A stretch of 64,000 nucleotides of DNA, from positions 6,162,501-6,226,500 of the forward strand of contig NZ_CP107968.1 of the NCBI RefSeq assembly GCF_036084755.1. Reading direction: 5' to 3'. Source of the DNA: Streptomyces sp. NBC_00370. Lineage in GTDB: Bacteria; Actinomycetota; Actinomycetes; Streptomycetales; Streptomycetaceae. A program made the translations under genes and the position numbers. Position 1 is the stretch's first letter; each line of letters starts with the position of its first letter. The notes beneath the pieces are model-generated. The model did not search any database. It was not told the DNA's origin and was given only the letters and a program-made list of their open reading frames with translations. Positions 9,268 through 17,707 of this stretch are shown here, piece by piece.

Positions 9268-9504
9268 GAACCGGATCTGTGGAGTACCGACCGGTTGTGG
9301 ACAGCGCCGTCACCCGGGGGTGCGAAGGTCCCGTACACTTCTTGTGGCGATCCGGGTCACCGGGTCGACTTCGCACGCCCCGCCATCGGCCCTTCATCGC
9401 GCCGATGTCCGCGCCACTCGGTCCTTCGTGGCACAGCGCGCCGGGGCGTCAGGCGGGACCGTCGTCCGGCGGTCGCGACAACCGAGTATCCGAGGAGTAC
9501 GGCC
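9268..9504 (+). promoter_or_regulatory. rpsB upstream region and leader
   Basis: 237-base region with no gene. A possible -10 (TACACT, 9334-9339) would give a leader of about 155 bases. The leader can form at least two hairpins: CATCGGC (9384-9390) with GCCGATG (9401-9407), and GCCAC/GTGGC just after. A strong ribosome binding site GAGGAG (9492-9497) follows. Ribosomal protein S2 regulates its own mRNA in other bacteria, so a leader sensor is plausible but unproven. The -35 is not convincing. Confidence 0.35.
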
Positions 9505-10503
9505 ATGGCCGTCGTCACGATGCGGGAGCTGCTGGAAAGCGGCGTCCACTTCGGTCACCAGACCCGCCGTTGGAACCCGAAGATGAAGCGTTTCATCTTC
9601 ACGGAGCGCAACGGCATCTACATCATCGACCTGCTCCAGTCGCTGTCGTACATCGACCGCGCCTACGAGTTCGTCAAGGAGACTGTCGCCCACGGCGGCT
9701 CCATCATGTTCGTCGGCACCAAGAAGCAGGCGCAGGAAGCGATCGCCGAGCAGGCGACGCGCGTGGGCATGCCCTACGTCAACCAGCGCTGGCTCGGCGG
9801 CATGCTGACCAACTTCTCCACCGTCTACAAGCGTCTGCAGCGCCTCAAGGAGCTTGAGCAGATCGACTTCGACGATGTGGCCGCCTCCGGCCTCACCAAG
9901 AAGGAGCTGCTGGTCCTCTCCCGCGAGAAGATCAAGCTGGAGAAGACCCTCGGCGGTATCCGCGAGATGCAGAAGGTGCCCAGCGCCGTCTGGATCGTGG
10001 ACACCAAGAAGGAGCACATCGCCGTCGGTGAGGCGCGCAAGCTCCACATCCCGGTCGTCGCGATCCTCGACACCAACTGCGACCCCGACGAGGTCGACTA
10101 CAAGATCCCGGGCAACGACGACGCGATCCGTTCCGTCACCCTGCTCACCCGCGTGATCGCCGACGCCGTCGCCGAGGGCCTCATCGCCCGCTCCGGTGCC
10201 GCGACCGGCGACCAGAAGCCGGGCGAGAAGGCCGCCGGTGAGCCGCTCGCCGAGTGGGAGCGCGACCTGCTGACCGGTGACAAGAAGGCCGCCGAAGGCG
10301 ACGCCGAGAAGCCGGCCGACGCCGAGGCCCCGGCCGAGGCCACCGCCGAAGCCCCGGCCGAGGTCCAGACCTCCGCCGAGACGGAGAAGGTCGCCGACGC
10401 CGAGCAGGCCGAGGAGACCGCCGCTCCCGCCGAGGCCGCAGCCGACGAGGCCGCAGCCCCCGCCGAGGAGTCGGCTCCGGCCGCGGACGCCGAGAAGGCC
10501 TGA
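9505..10503 (+). CDS. rpsB: 30S ribosomal protein S2
   Basis: 332 residues. The conserved S2 fold runs to about residue 235 ([56 protein letters not shown]). It is followed by a roughly 90-residue Ala/Glu/Pro-rich acidic tail that makes it longer than the usual 230-260 residues; such tails occur in streptomycete S2. The ATG at 9505 has GAGGAG 7 bases upstream. A much longer open frame extends upstream but is not coding. First gene of the rpsB-tsf pair. Confidence 0.97.
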   Translation: MAVVTMRELLESGVHFGHQTRRWNPKMKRFIFTERNGIYIIDLLQSLSYIDRAYEFVKETVAHGGSIMFVGTKKQAQEAIAEQATRVGMPYVNQRWLGGMLTNFSTVYKRLQRLKELEQIDFDDVAASGLTKKELLVLSREKIKLEKTLGGIREMQKVPSAVWIVDTKKEHIAVGEARKLHIPVVAILDTNCDPDEVDYKIPGNDDAIRSVTLLTRVIADAVAEGLIARSGAATGDQKPGEKAAGEPLAEWERDLLTGDKKAAEGDAEKPADAEAPAEATAEAPAEVQTSAETEKVADAEQAEETAAPAEAAADEAAAPAEESAPAADAEKA

Positions 10504-10524
10504 CCCTCACAAGGTTCGGTTGCT

Positions 10525-10555
10525 GACGGCGGGGGTCCACAAGACCCCCGCCGTC
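10525..10555 (+). terminator. Strong hairpin between rpsB and tsf
   Basis: GACGGCGGGGGTC and GACCCCCGCCGTC form a perfect 13-bp stem with loop CACAA, 21 bases after the rpsB stop and 40 before tsf. It may act as an attenuator or processing site reducing tsf relative to rpsB, or as an mRNA 3' end. A T-run is absent. Confidence 0.75.
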
Positions 10556-10594
10556 CACCCGTAGATCTTCGACTTCCGAGAGAGACTCACAGAC

Positions 10595-11437
10595 ATGGCG
10601 AACTACACCGCCGCTGACGTCAAGAAGCTCCGCGAGCTGACCGGCGCCGGCATGATGGACTGCAAGAAGGCCCTGGTCGAGGCCGACGGCGATGTCGACA
10701 AGGCCGTCGAGGTCCTGCGCGTCAAGGGCCAGAAGGGCGTCGCCAAGCGAGAGAGCCGCAGTGCCGAGAACGGCGCGGTGGTCTCCCTCATCGCCCCCGA
10801 CAACACCTCGGGCGTGCTGGTCGAGCTGAAGTGCGAGACGGACTTCGTCGCCAAGGGCGACCGGTTCCAGGCCGTCGCCACGGCGATCGCCGAGCACGTC
10901 GCGAAGACCACCCCCGCCGACATCGCCGCTCTGCTGAGCTCCGAGATCGAGGCCGGCAAGACCGTCCAGGCGTACGTGGACGAGGCCAACGCCAACCTCG
11001 GCGAGAAGATCGTCCTGGACCGCTTCGCGCAGTTCCCGGCCGACGGCGGTTACGTGGCGTCGTACATGCACCGCACCATGCCCGACCTCCCGCCGCAGGT
11101 TGGCGTCCTGGTCGAGCTGGACAAGGAGAACGCGACGATCGCCAAGGATCTCGCGCAGCACATCGCCGCCTTCTCCCCGCAGTACCTGACGCGCGAGGAC
11201 GTCCCCGCCGACATCGTCGAGAACGAGCGCCGCGTCGCCGAGGCCACCTCCCGCGAGGAGGGCAAGCCCGAGGCAGCCCTGCCGAAGATCGTCGAAGGCC
11301 GGGTCAACGGCTTCTTCAAGGAGGTCACCCTCCTCGACCAGCCGTTCGCCAAGGACAACAAGAAGAGCGTCAAGAAGATCCTGGACGAGGCCGGTGTCAC
11401 GCTGAAGCGCTTCGCGCGCATCCGCGTCGGCGCCTGA
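10595..11437 (+). CDS. tsf: Translation elongation factor Ts
   Basis: 280 residues; nucleotide exchange factor for EF-Tu. The N-terminal UBA-like domain has [20 protein letters not shown], and the [10 protein letters not shown] segment contacts the EF-Tu G domain. Near-complete core and C-terminal module are present. The start has GAGAGAG upstream. It follows rpsB, the usual partner, and precedes pyrH. Confidence 0.97.
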   Translation: MANYTAADVKKLRELTGAGMMDCKKALVEADGDVDKAVEVLRVKGQKGVAKRESRSAENGAVVSLIAPDNTSGVLVELKCETDFVAKGDRFQAVATAIAEHVAKTTPADIAALLSSEIEAGKTVQAYVDEANANLGEKIVLDRFAQFPADGGYVASYMHRTMPDLPPQVGVLVELDKENATIAKDLAQHIAAFSPQYLTREDVPADIVENERRVAEATSREEGKPEAALPKIVEGRVNGFFKEVTLLDQPFAKDNKKSVKKILDEAGVTLKRFARIRVGA

Positions 11438-11533
11438 CGTCGCAGCAGTCGTACGCGAACGACGGCGGATCCCGCTAGGGTCTGGGACAGTCGTCGGCCG
11501 TGTACACGCCGCACGACCGCAGACCTGACGAGG

Positions 11534-11577
11534 AGGCCATTGCCGAAAGGGACACATCCACCCACCGGCAATGGCCT
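11534..11577 (+). terminator. Inverted repeat between tsf and pyrH
   Basis: AGGCCATTGCCG and CGGCAATGGCCT form a perfect 12-bp stem around a 20-base loop, followed by TCTTCG. It probably ends or attenuates the tsf message before pyrH. The 5' arm also contains a GAGGAGG sequence, but no convincing frame follows it. Confidence 0.7.
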
Positions 11578-11603
11578 TCTTCGTATGTGCACGAGGAGAT
11601 CCC

Positions 11604-12392
11604 ATGAACAAGGGCGCGGACGCCAACCAGTCTGCCGACGACAAGAGCGAACCCGGCGACCCCGGCAAGAAAGCCGGCCGCTTCATGCTGAAGCTGTCCG
11701 GTGAGGCGTTCGCCGGCGGCGGAGGGCTCGGCGTCGACCCCGACGTCGTACACGCCATCGCCCGCGAGATCGCGGCCGTCGTACGGGACGGGGCGGAGAT
11801 CGCCATCGTCATCGGCGGCGGTAACTTCTTCCGCGGCGCGGAGCTCCAGCAGCGCGGCATGGACCGGGCCCGCTCCGACTACATGGGGATGCTCGGCACC
11901 GTCATGAACTGCCTCGCCCTCCAGGACTTCCTGGAGAAGGAAGGCATCGACTCCCGCGTCCAGACCGCCATCACCATGGGCCAGGTCGCCGAGCCGTACA
12001 TCCCGCTGCGTGCCGTGCGCCATCTGGAGAAGGGCCGCGTGGTGATCTTCGGCGCGGGCATGGGCATGCCGTACTTCTCCACCGACACCACAGCGGCCCA
12101 GCGCGCGCTGGAGATCGACGCCGAACTGCTGCTGATGGGCAAGAACGGCGTGGACGGCGTCTACGACTCCGACCCCAAGATCAACCCTTCGGCCGTCAAG
12201 TTCGACGCCCTGGAGTACAGCGAGGTCATCGCCGGCGGTCTGCGCGTCGCCGACATGACGGCGATCACGCTGTGCCAGGACAACAAACTGCCCATCCTGG
12301 TCTTCGAATTGCTGGCCGAGGGCAATATCGCGCGTGCGGTCAAGGGTGAGAAGATCGGCACTCTCGTGAGCGACCAGGGCACCCGGAGCTGA
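11604..12392 (+). CDS. pyrH: UMP kinase
   Basis: 262 residues of the amino-acid kinase fold; phosphorylates UMP to UDP with ATP. Motifs seen include [64 protein letters not shown] and [12 protein letters not shown]. The ATG at 11604 has GAGGAG upstream; the first 25 residues are a non-conserved hydrophilic extension. It precedes frr, the standard bacterial order. Confidence 0.97.
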   Translation: MNKGADANQSADDKSEPGDPGKKAGRFMLKLSGEAFAGGGGLGVDPDVVHAIAREIAAVVRDGAEIAIVIGGGNFFRGAELQQRGMDRARSDYMGMLGTVMNCLALQDFLEKEGIDSRVQTAITMGQVAEPYIPLRAVRHLEKGRVVIFGAGMGMPYFSTDTTAAQRALEIDAELLLMGKNGVDGVYDSDPKINPSAVKFDALEYSEVIAGGLRVADMTAITLCQDNKLPILVFELLAEGNIARAVKGEKIGTLVSDQGTRS

Positions 12393-12524
12393 CTCCGGAG
12401 CGGCCCCGCACGGGGATGGACAAAGGCCTGCCGGTCGGACACCGTGCAGGAGAAGACGCGACGCAGGTTCCGCCGGGACCGGCAGCAGACAACCGGGCCC
12501 ACTCAAGACACGCAGGAGCAAGTG

Positions 12525-13082
12525 GTGATCGAAGAGACCCTCCTCGAGGCCGAGGAGAAGATGGAGAAGGCCGTCCTGGTCGCCAAAGACGACTTCGCAG
12601 CGATCCGCACGGGGCGTGCGCATCCGGCGATGTTCAACAAGATCGTGGCTGACTACTACGGCGCCTTGACCCCGATCAACCAGCTCGCCTCGTTCGCCGT
12701 GCCCGAGGCGCGGATGGCCGTGGTGACCCCGTTCGACAAGTCGGCGCTGCGCAACATCGAGCAGGCGATCCGCGACTCCGACCTCGGTGTCAATCCGAGC
12801 AACGACGGCAACATCATCCGGGTGGTCTTCCCCGAGCTCACCCAGGACCGCCGCAAGGAGTTCATCAAGGTCGCCAAGACCAAGGCCGAGGACTCGAAGA
12901 TCTCGATCCGCGCCGTGCGCCGCAAGGCCAAGGAGACGATCGACAAGTTCGTCAAGGACGGCGAGGTCGGCGAGGACGAGGGCCGGCGCGCGGAGAAGGA
13001 GCTCGACGACACGACGGCGAAGTACGTCGCCCAGGTCGACGAACTCCTGAAGCACAAGGAAGCCGAGCTGCTCGAAGTCTGA
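12525..13082 (+). CDS. frr: Ribosome recycling factor
   Basis: 185 residues, the usual length. It splits post-termination ribosomes with EF-G. Diagnostic segments are [34 protein letters not shown], the [10 protein letters not shown] helix and the charged C-terminal coiled coil. GTG at 12525 is chosen with GGAG 7 bases upstream (homologues begin [16 protein letters not shown]). The stop overlaps the cdsA start as TGATG, so the two are coupled. Confidence 0.97.
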   Translation: MIEETLLEAEEKMEKAVLVAKDDFAAIRTGRAHPAMFNKIVADYYGALTPINQLASFAVPEARMAVVTPFDKSALRNIEQAIRDSDLGVNPSNDGNIIRVVFPELTQDRRKEFIKVAKTKAEDSKISIRAVRRKAKETIDKFVKDGEVGEDEGRRAEKELDDTTAKYVAQVDELLKHKEAELLEV

Positions 13083-14152
13083 TGAACGACTCTTCCTGGG
13101 GCACCCCGCCGACTGCCGGCTACTGGGGGCCGCCCGACCAGGGGGCTGCCCCGGCGGGTCCCGCATACGATGAGCATGAGGCACAGCAGACTCGCCCCAT
13201 GCCCATCGTGCCCGACGAACCCGCCGACGGCGGGGACCAGGATGCCGGCCGGGGGGCTGCTCGGCCGGGCGGCCCCCTGTTCCGCGACGAGATCCCGCAG
13301 GAGCCCATGCCCGCAGCACCGCCACCCCCGCCGCAGAAGAAACGGGCCGGCCGTGACCTGCGCGCGGCGATAGGGGTCGGTCTGGGCCTCGGCGCCGTGG
13401 TCATCGCCTCCCTCTTCATCGTCAAGGCCGTGTTCGTCGGCGTCATCGCCGTCGCCGTGGTCGTCGGCCTGTGGGAGCTCACCTCCCGGCTGGCCGAGAA
13501 GAAGGGCATCAAGGCCCCCCTCGTGCCCCTGGCCGTCGGCGGAGCCGCGATGGTCGTCGCCGGTTACGTACGCGGAGCCGAGGGCGCCTGGGTCGCGATG
13601 GCCCTGACCGCGCTCGCCGTGCTGGTCTGGCGGATGACCGAACCTCCCGAGGGCTACCTCCGGGATGTCACGGCCGGCGTCTTCGCCGCGTTCTACGTGC
13701 CGTTCCTGGCCACGTTCGTCGCGATGCTGCTGAGGGCGGACGACGGCCCGCAGCGGGTCCTGATGTTCCTGGTACTGACGGTGGTCAGCGACACCGGCGC
13801 CTACGCGGTCGGCTGGCGCTTCGGCACCCACAAGCTCGCGCCGCGCATCAGCCCAGGCAAGACCCGCGAAGGCCTGTTCGGCGCGGTCGCGTTCTCGATG
13901 GTGGCCGGCGCGCTGTGCATGCAGTTCATGATCGACGACGGAATCTGGTGGCAGGGCCTGCTCCTGGGCCTCGGCGTCGCCGCCAGCGCCACCCTCGGCG
14001 ACCTCGGCGAGTCCATGATCAAGCGAGACCTGGGAATCAAGGACATGGGCACCCTGCTGCCCGGCCACGGCGGCATCATGGACCGCCTGGACTCCCTGCT
14101 CCCGACCGCCCCGGTGGTCTGGCTGCTCCTGGTCCTCTTCGTAGGCTCCTGA
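13082..14152 (+). CDS. cdsA: Phosphatidate cytidylyltransferase (CDP-diacylglycerol synthase)
   Basis: 356-residue integral membrane enzyme making CDP-diacylglycerol for phospholipid synthesis. The first 95 residues are a Pro/Gly-rich cytoplasmic tail common in actinobacterial forms, followed by about eight membrane segments. The CTP-transferase signature is complete near the C-terminus: SATLGDLGESMIKRDLGIKD, then PGHGGIMDRLDSL. Coupled to frr by overlapping stop and start. Confidence 0.95.
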   Translation: MNDSSWGTPPTAGYWGPPDQGAAPAGPAYDEHEAQQTRPMPIVPDEPADGGDQDAGRGAARPGGPLFRDEIPQEPMPAAPPPPPQKKRAGRDLRAAIGVGLGLGAVVIASLFIVKAVFVGVIAVAVVVGLWELTSRLAEKKGIKAPLVPLAVGGAAMVVAGYVRGAEGAWVAMALTALAVLVWRMTEPPEGYLRDVTAGVFAAFYVPFLATFVAMLLRADDGPQRVLMFLVLTVVSDTGAYAVGWRFGTHKLAPRISPGKTREGLFGAVAFSMVAGALCMQFMIDDGIWWQGLLLGLGVAASATLGDLGESMIKRDLGIKDMGTLLPGHGGIMDRLDSLLPTAPVVWLLLVLFVGS

Positions 14153-14184
14153 CCACCCCCACCCCCACCCCCACCGAGCACCCG

Positions 14185-14221
14185 AGCGGGGCCCCTTGTC
14201 CACAGGACAGCGGGCCCCGCT
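14185..14221. terminator. Bidirectional terminator after cdsA
   Basis: AGCGGGGCCC and GGGCCCCGCT form a perfect 10-bp stem between cdsA and the convergent GNAT gene. It can serve both strands. Confidence 0.8.
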
Positions 14222-14239
14222 CCGCGCGTCTCCCGGCGG

Positions 14240-15109
14240 CTATGCCCGCGTTGTGTGGCTGAAGCCCAGAGAGATGAGTCCTTCGGACTGGCACAACCTG
14301 TCGGAGGGGCCACCGACTTCCGTCTGGAGGAGTTGGTAGGCGGCGCCGTGGGACCGGCCCCAGTCCATGGCCGACCGCCACAGGGCGCGGCCCACGCCCT
14401 TCCCTCGGGCCTCGGGCAGGACGCCGAAGTACTGGGGCATGAGCTGGGGGCAGCCGATCGCGTCGGGACGTACGTCCATGGGCCCGATCGCGCCCACGAT
14501 GCGGTCCTCGACGGCGGCGGCGAGGACCGGACCGCACCTGCCGGTCTGCATCTGGGTATGGAGGAACGCCAGGCCGTCGGCGGCCATGGCCCTGGCGAAC
14601 GGCGCGAAGGTCTCCCGCACGACGGCCGGCCAGTCGGTGACGGGTCGGATCGTGCGGCCGGGGGCGGGACAAGGGCCGCTGGTGAAGTCCTTCAGCTGGA
14701 CGCGGATGCCGCGCGGGGAACCGATCTCGGGCCCCAGCGGGCGCACCACCCTCGCGTTGGCCGCGTCGTGCACGGCGGCGAGCTTCGCTGCCAGCTCGGC
14801 GGCTTCGTCGACGACGCCGTCGCGGTGCCCGTAGGCGAAGACCTTGACGGTGCCGCGCCCGCGCCGGCTCAGGGTGGGGACGAGAGTGCGGTCGGGTCGG
14901 TGAACCATGTCGCCGGTCAGGACCGCTTCGTCCTTCTCACCGCTCCAGCGCCGGTCCTTGTCGTAGTGCAGGAAGAACCGGTCGGTGACGGCCGCTCGCA
15001 GTGTGTCCTCGAAGAGGTCGACGGTGAGGGCGTGAGGATGGACGGGGCCGAGAGTCGGCACGATCGGCGCGGTCAGCACGGGCCTGAGCCAGTCCCAACG
15101 GAAGAGCAT
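14240..15109 (-). CDS. GNAT family N-acetyltransferase
   Basis: About 289 residues from an ATG at 15109; a GTG at 15118 is also in frame and neither has a clear ribosome binding site. The C-terminal half is a GNAT domain with the acetyl-CoA binding loop [19 protein letters not shown]. The N-terminal half (about 150 residues) is of a type I do not recognise and may bind substrate. The gene stands alone, convergent to cdsA and divergent from rlmN. Substrate unknown. Confidence 0.8.
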   Translation of the reverse strand: MLFRWDWLRPVLTAPIVPTLGPVHPHALTVDLFEDTLRAAVTDRFFLHYDKDRRWSGEKDEAVLTGDMVHRPDRTLVPTLSRRGRGTVKVFAYGHRDGVVDEAAELAAKLAAVHDAANARVVRPLGPEIGSPRGIRVQLKDFTSGPCPAPGRTIRPVTDWPAVVRETFAPFARAMAADGLAFLHTQMQTGRCGPVLAAAVEDRIVGAIGPMDVRPDAIGCPQLMPQYFGVLPEARGKGVGRALWRSAMDWGRSHGAAYQLLQTEVGGPSDRLCQSEGLISLGFSHTTRA

Positions 15110-15224
15110 GAGCGGCACATTAACGGTCGGGGCGGTTGACGATGACGAGTGTCACCCGTCATCGGTCATTGGTGAGCCTTTGTCGGACTGGTCACTGGGG
15201 AGTGTCTGCGACACTGGTACGACC

Positions 15225-16331
15225 ATGCCTGTACCCGGAGAACTTACTTTTGTCGCGCCCCGCGGAGCCAAGAAGCCGCCGCGGCATCTTGCCGATCTCA
15301 GTCCCGTCGAGCGGCGCGAGGCTGTCGCTGCCATGGGGGAGAAAGCGTTTCGTGCCAAGCAGCTGTCGCAGCACTACTTCGCGCGCTATGCCCATGACCC
15401 CGAGCAGTGGACCGACATCCCCGCCGCCTCGCGGCAGAAGCTTGCCGCCGAGCTGCTGCCTGACCTGATGTCGGTGGTGCGGCACATCTCGTGTGACGAC
15501 GACACCACCCGCAAGACCCTGTGGCGGCTGCATGACGGCACGCTCGTCGAGTCCGTGCTGATGCGCTACCCGGACCGGGTGACGATGTGCATCTCCTCGC
15601 AGGCGGGCTGCGGGATGAACTGTCCGTTCTGTGCGACGGGGCAGGCGGGGCTCGACCGTAATCTGTCGACCGCCGAGATCGTGCACCAGATCGTGGACGG
15701 CATGCGCGCCCTGCGCGACGGGGAGGTGCCCGGCGGGCCCTCGCGGCTGTCGAACATCGTCTTCATGGGGATGGGCGAGCCGCTCGCCAACTACAAGCGG
15801 GTGGTCGGCGCGATCCGGCGGCTGACCGACCCCGAGCCGGACGGGCTCGGGATCTCGCAGCGGGGGATCACGGTGTCGACCGTCGGGCTCGTGCCCGCGA
15901 TGCTGCGCTTCGCCGACGAGGGGTTCAAGTGCCGCCTCGCCGTCTCGCTGCACGCCCCGGACGACGAGCTGCGGGACACGCTCGTACCCGTCAACACCCG
16001 GTGGAAGGTTCGCGAGGTGCTGGACGCCGCCTGGGAGTACGCGGAGAAGTCGGGCCGCCGTATCTCGATCGAGTACGCGCTCATCCGGGACATCAACGAC
16101 CAGGCCTGGCGCGGAGACCGGCTGGGCCGGCTGCTCAAGGGCAAGCGGGTGCACGTCAACCTGATCCCGCTCAACCCGACGCCCGGCTCGAAGTGGACCG
16201 CTTCCCGCCCCGAGGACGAGAAGGCGTTCGTCGACGCCATCGCCGCCCACGGCGTGCCCGTGACCGTACGGGACACCCGGGGCCAGGAGATCGACGGGGC
16301 CTGTGGGCAGCTTGCCGCCTCCGAGCGGTAG
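15225..16331 (+). CDS. rlmN: 23S rRNA (adenine2503-C2)-methyltransferase RlmN
   Basis: 368-residue radical SAM enzyme that methylates C2 of A2503 in 23S rRNA (and A37 in some tRNAs). The cluster-binding motif is C129-x3-C133-x2-C136 ([14 protein letters not shown]). SAM-binding [11 protein letters not shown], the [10 protein letters not shown] segment and the catalytic Cys in EIDGACGQL are present. Start ATG at 15225; no strong ribosome binding site, so a leaderless or weakly initiated message is possible. Confidence 0.96.
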   Translation: MPVPGELTFVAPRGAKKPPRHLADLSPVERREAVAAMGEKAFRAKQLSQHYFARYAHDPEQWTDIPAASRQKLAAELLPDLMSVVRHISCDDDTTRKTLWRLHDGTLVESVLMRYPDRVTMCISSQAGCGMNCPFCATGQAGLDRNLSTAEIVHQIVDGMRALRDGEVPGGPSRLSNIVFMGMGEPLANYKRVVGAIRRLTDPEPDGLGISQRGITVSTVGLVPAMLRFADEGFKCRLAVSLHAPDDELRDTLVPVNTRWKVREVLDAAWEYAEKSGRRISIEYALIRDINDQAWRGDRLGRLLKGKRVHVNLIPLNPTPGSKWTASRPEDEKAFVDAIAAHGVPVTVRDTRGQEIDGACGQLAASER

Positions 16332-16351
16332 GGCCCGCGGCTAGGACCGCC

Positions 16352-16377
16352 GGAACAGATTGCATGTAATCTGTTCC
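16352..16377. promoter_or_regulatory. 26-bp near-perfect palindrome before TPP riboswitch
   Basis: Arms GGAACAGATT (16352-16361) and AATCTGTTCC (16368-16377) flank GCATGT, whose centre CATG is also self-complementary, leaving one mismatched pair that would be G-U in RNA. It lies 20 bases after the rlmN stop and about 24 before the riboswitch. It may be the rlmN terminator, or an operator overlapping the thiB promoter. It is markedly AT-richer than its surroundings. Confidence 0.6.
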
Positions 16378-16400
16378 CGTACAACCGCACAGTCACATTC

Positions 16401-16509
16401 CGACAGGGGAGCGCCACAGCGCTGAGAGTGCGGCACATGTCCGTGAAGACGGACACAGGCCGCAGACCCTCTGAACCTTGCCCAGGTCATTCTGGGTAGG
16501 AAGTTCGGA
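16401..16509 (+). ncRNA. TPP (THI element) riboswitch
   Basis: All hallmark elements of the thiamine pyrophosphate aptamer appear in order: GGGGAGCGCC, GCTGAGAGTG, a variable hairpin arm (GTCCGTGAAGACGGAC), ACCCTCTGAACCTTG and GTCATTCTGGGTAGGAAG. It lies in the leader of thiBPQ, so it should lower expression of the thiamine transporter when cytoplasmic TPP is plentiful. Confidence 0.95.
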
Positions 16510-16527
16510 CATCCCTCAAGCTGTTGC

Positions 16528-16573
16528 GCCCTGCCCGGGTTCCGCTCACCGCGAGCGGCGCACCGGGCAGGGC
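16528..16573 (+). terminator. Terminator hairpin of the TPP riboswitch
   Basis: GCCCTGCCCGG (16528-16538) pairs perfectly with CCGGGCAGGGC (16563-16573), with an inner hairpin CCGCTC/GAGCGG, giving a long stable stem 18 bases after the aptamer. GTCTTCTCCT follows. This is a plausible transcriptional output of the switch. Confidence 0.75.
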
Positions 16574-16581
16574 CGCGTCTT

Positions 16582-16599
16582 CTCCTGGACATCCAGGAG
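16582..16599 (+). promoter_or_regulatory. Hairpin masking the thiB ribosome binding site
   Basis: CTCCTGG (16582-16588) pairs with CCAGGAG (16593-16599), with loop ACAT, so the AGGAGG site of thiB lies in a stem. It can block translation initiation and may be a second output of the riboswitch or a constant brake. Confidence 0.6.
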
Positions 16600-16606
16600 G
16601 AATTCA

Positions 16607-17707
16607 GTGAGCAACACCCGGAGAATGACGGCCGTGGCGATCGTCGCCGCGCTCGGTGTCTCGACCCTCGCCGCCTGCGGCTCCGACAGTTCCGACTCGT
16701 CGGCGGGCAGCGGCGGGGGCGCCAAGTCCAAGACCGTCACCCTCGTCAGCCATGACTCGTGGGCCGCATCGCCCGCCGTCATGAAGGCCTTCACCAAGGA
16801 GACCGGTTACACGGTCAAGGTGCTCAAGAGCGGCGACGCGGGGGAGGCCGTCAACAAGGCGGTCCTCACCAAGGGTTCGCCCCAGGGCGACGTCTTCTTC
16901 GGCGTCGACAACACCCTGCTCTCCCGCGCCCTCGACAACGGCCTGTTCACGCCGTACGTCGCCAAGGGCCTCGGCCAGGTCGACGCCGACACCCAGCTCG
17001 ACAAGGCGAAGCACCGGGTCACCCCCATCGACAGCGGTGACCTGTGCGTCAACTACGACAAGAAGTACTTCGCCGACAAGAAGCTCGCGCCGCCGCAGAC
17101 CTTCGACGACCTGATCAAGCCCCAGTACAAGAACCTCCTGGTCACCGAGAACGTCGCGACCTCGTCGCCCGGCCTCGGCTTCCTGCTCGGCACGGTCGCG
17201 CGGTACGGCGACGACGGCTGGCAGGACTACTGGAAGAAGCTCAAGGCCAACGGCGTCCAGGTCGTGGACAGCTGGGAGCAGGCCTACAACGAGGACTTCT
17301 CCGGTTCGGCCGGCGGCAAGAAGGCCAAGGCCGACCGGCCGCTCGTCGTCTCGTACGCGTCGAGCCCGCCGGCCGAGGTGCTGTACGCCAAGCCGCAGCC
17401 GGCCCAGGCGCCGACCGGTATCTCCACCGGGACCTGCTTCCGGCAGATCGAGTTCGCCGGGCTGCTCGACGGGGCGAAGAACCCGGCCGGCGGCAAGGCC
17501 CTGATCGACTTCCTGATCAGCAAGAAGTTCCAGGAGGACATGCCGCTCACCATGTTCGTGAACCCCGTCGTCAAGGGCGCGAAACTGCCCGAGATCTACA
17601 CCAAGTTCGGCACCACGGTCCCCAAGCCCGCGACCGTGACACCCGACCGCATCGCCGCCAACCGTGAGCAGTGGATCCAGTCGTGGTCCTCACTCGTGGT
17701 GAAGTGA
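16607..17707 (+). CDS. thiB: Thiamine ABC transporter substrate-binding lipoprotein
   Basis: 366-residue ThiB/TbpA-type extracytoplasmic binding protein. GTG at 16607 has AGGAGG directly upstream. A signal peptide ends at the lipobox LAAC, so it is lipid-anchored. A Ser/Gly-rich linker leads to the type II periplasmic binding fold (VTLVSHDSWA, GDVFFGVDNTLLSRALDNG, SYASSPPAEVLYA). The TPP riboswitch upstream and the thiP and thiQ genes downstream support thiamine, or its phosphates, as the ligand. Confidence 0.93.
   Translation: MSNTRRMTAVAIVAALGVSTLAACGSDSSDSSAGSGGGAKSKTVTLVSHDSWAASPAVMKAFTKETGYTVKVLKSGDAGEAVNKAVLTKGSPQGDVFFGVDNTLLSRALDNGLFTPYVAKGLGQVDADTQLDKAKHRVTPIDSGDLCVNYDKKYFADKKLAPPQTFDDLIKPQYKNLLVTENVATSSPGLGFLLGTVARYGDDGWQDYWKKLKANGVQVVDSWEQAYNEDFSGSAGGKKAKADRPLVVSYASSPPAEVLYAKPQPAQAPTGISTGTCFRQIEFAGLLDGAKNPAGGKALIDFLISKKFQEDMPLTMFVNPVVKGAKLPEIYTKFGTTVPKPATVTPDRIAANREQWIQSWSSLVVK

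Noticed and set aside
8797-9504. Long N-terminal extension of rpsB
   Set aside because: The extension overlaps the M23 gene, is low-complexity, and the conserved S2 start with GAGGAG is at 9505.
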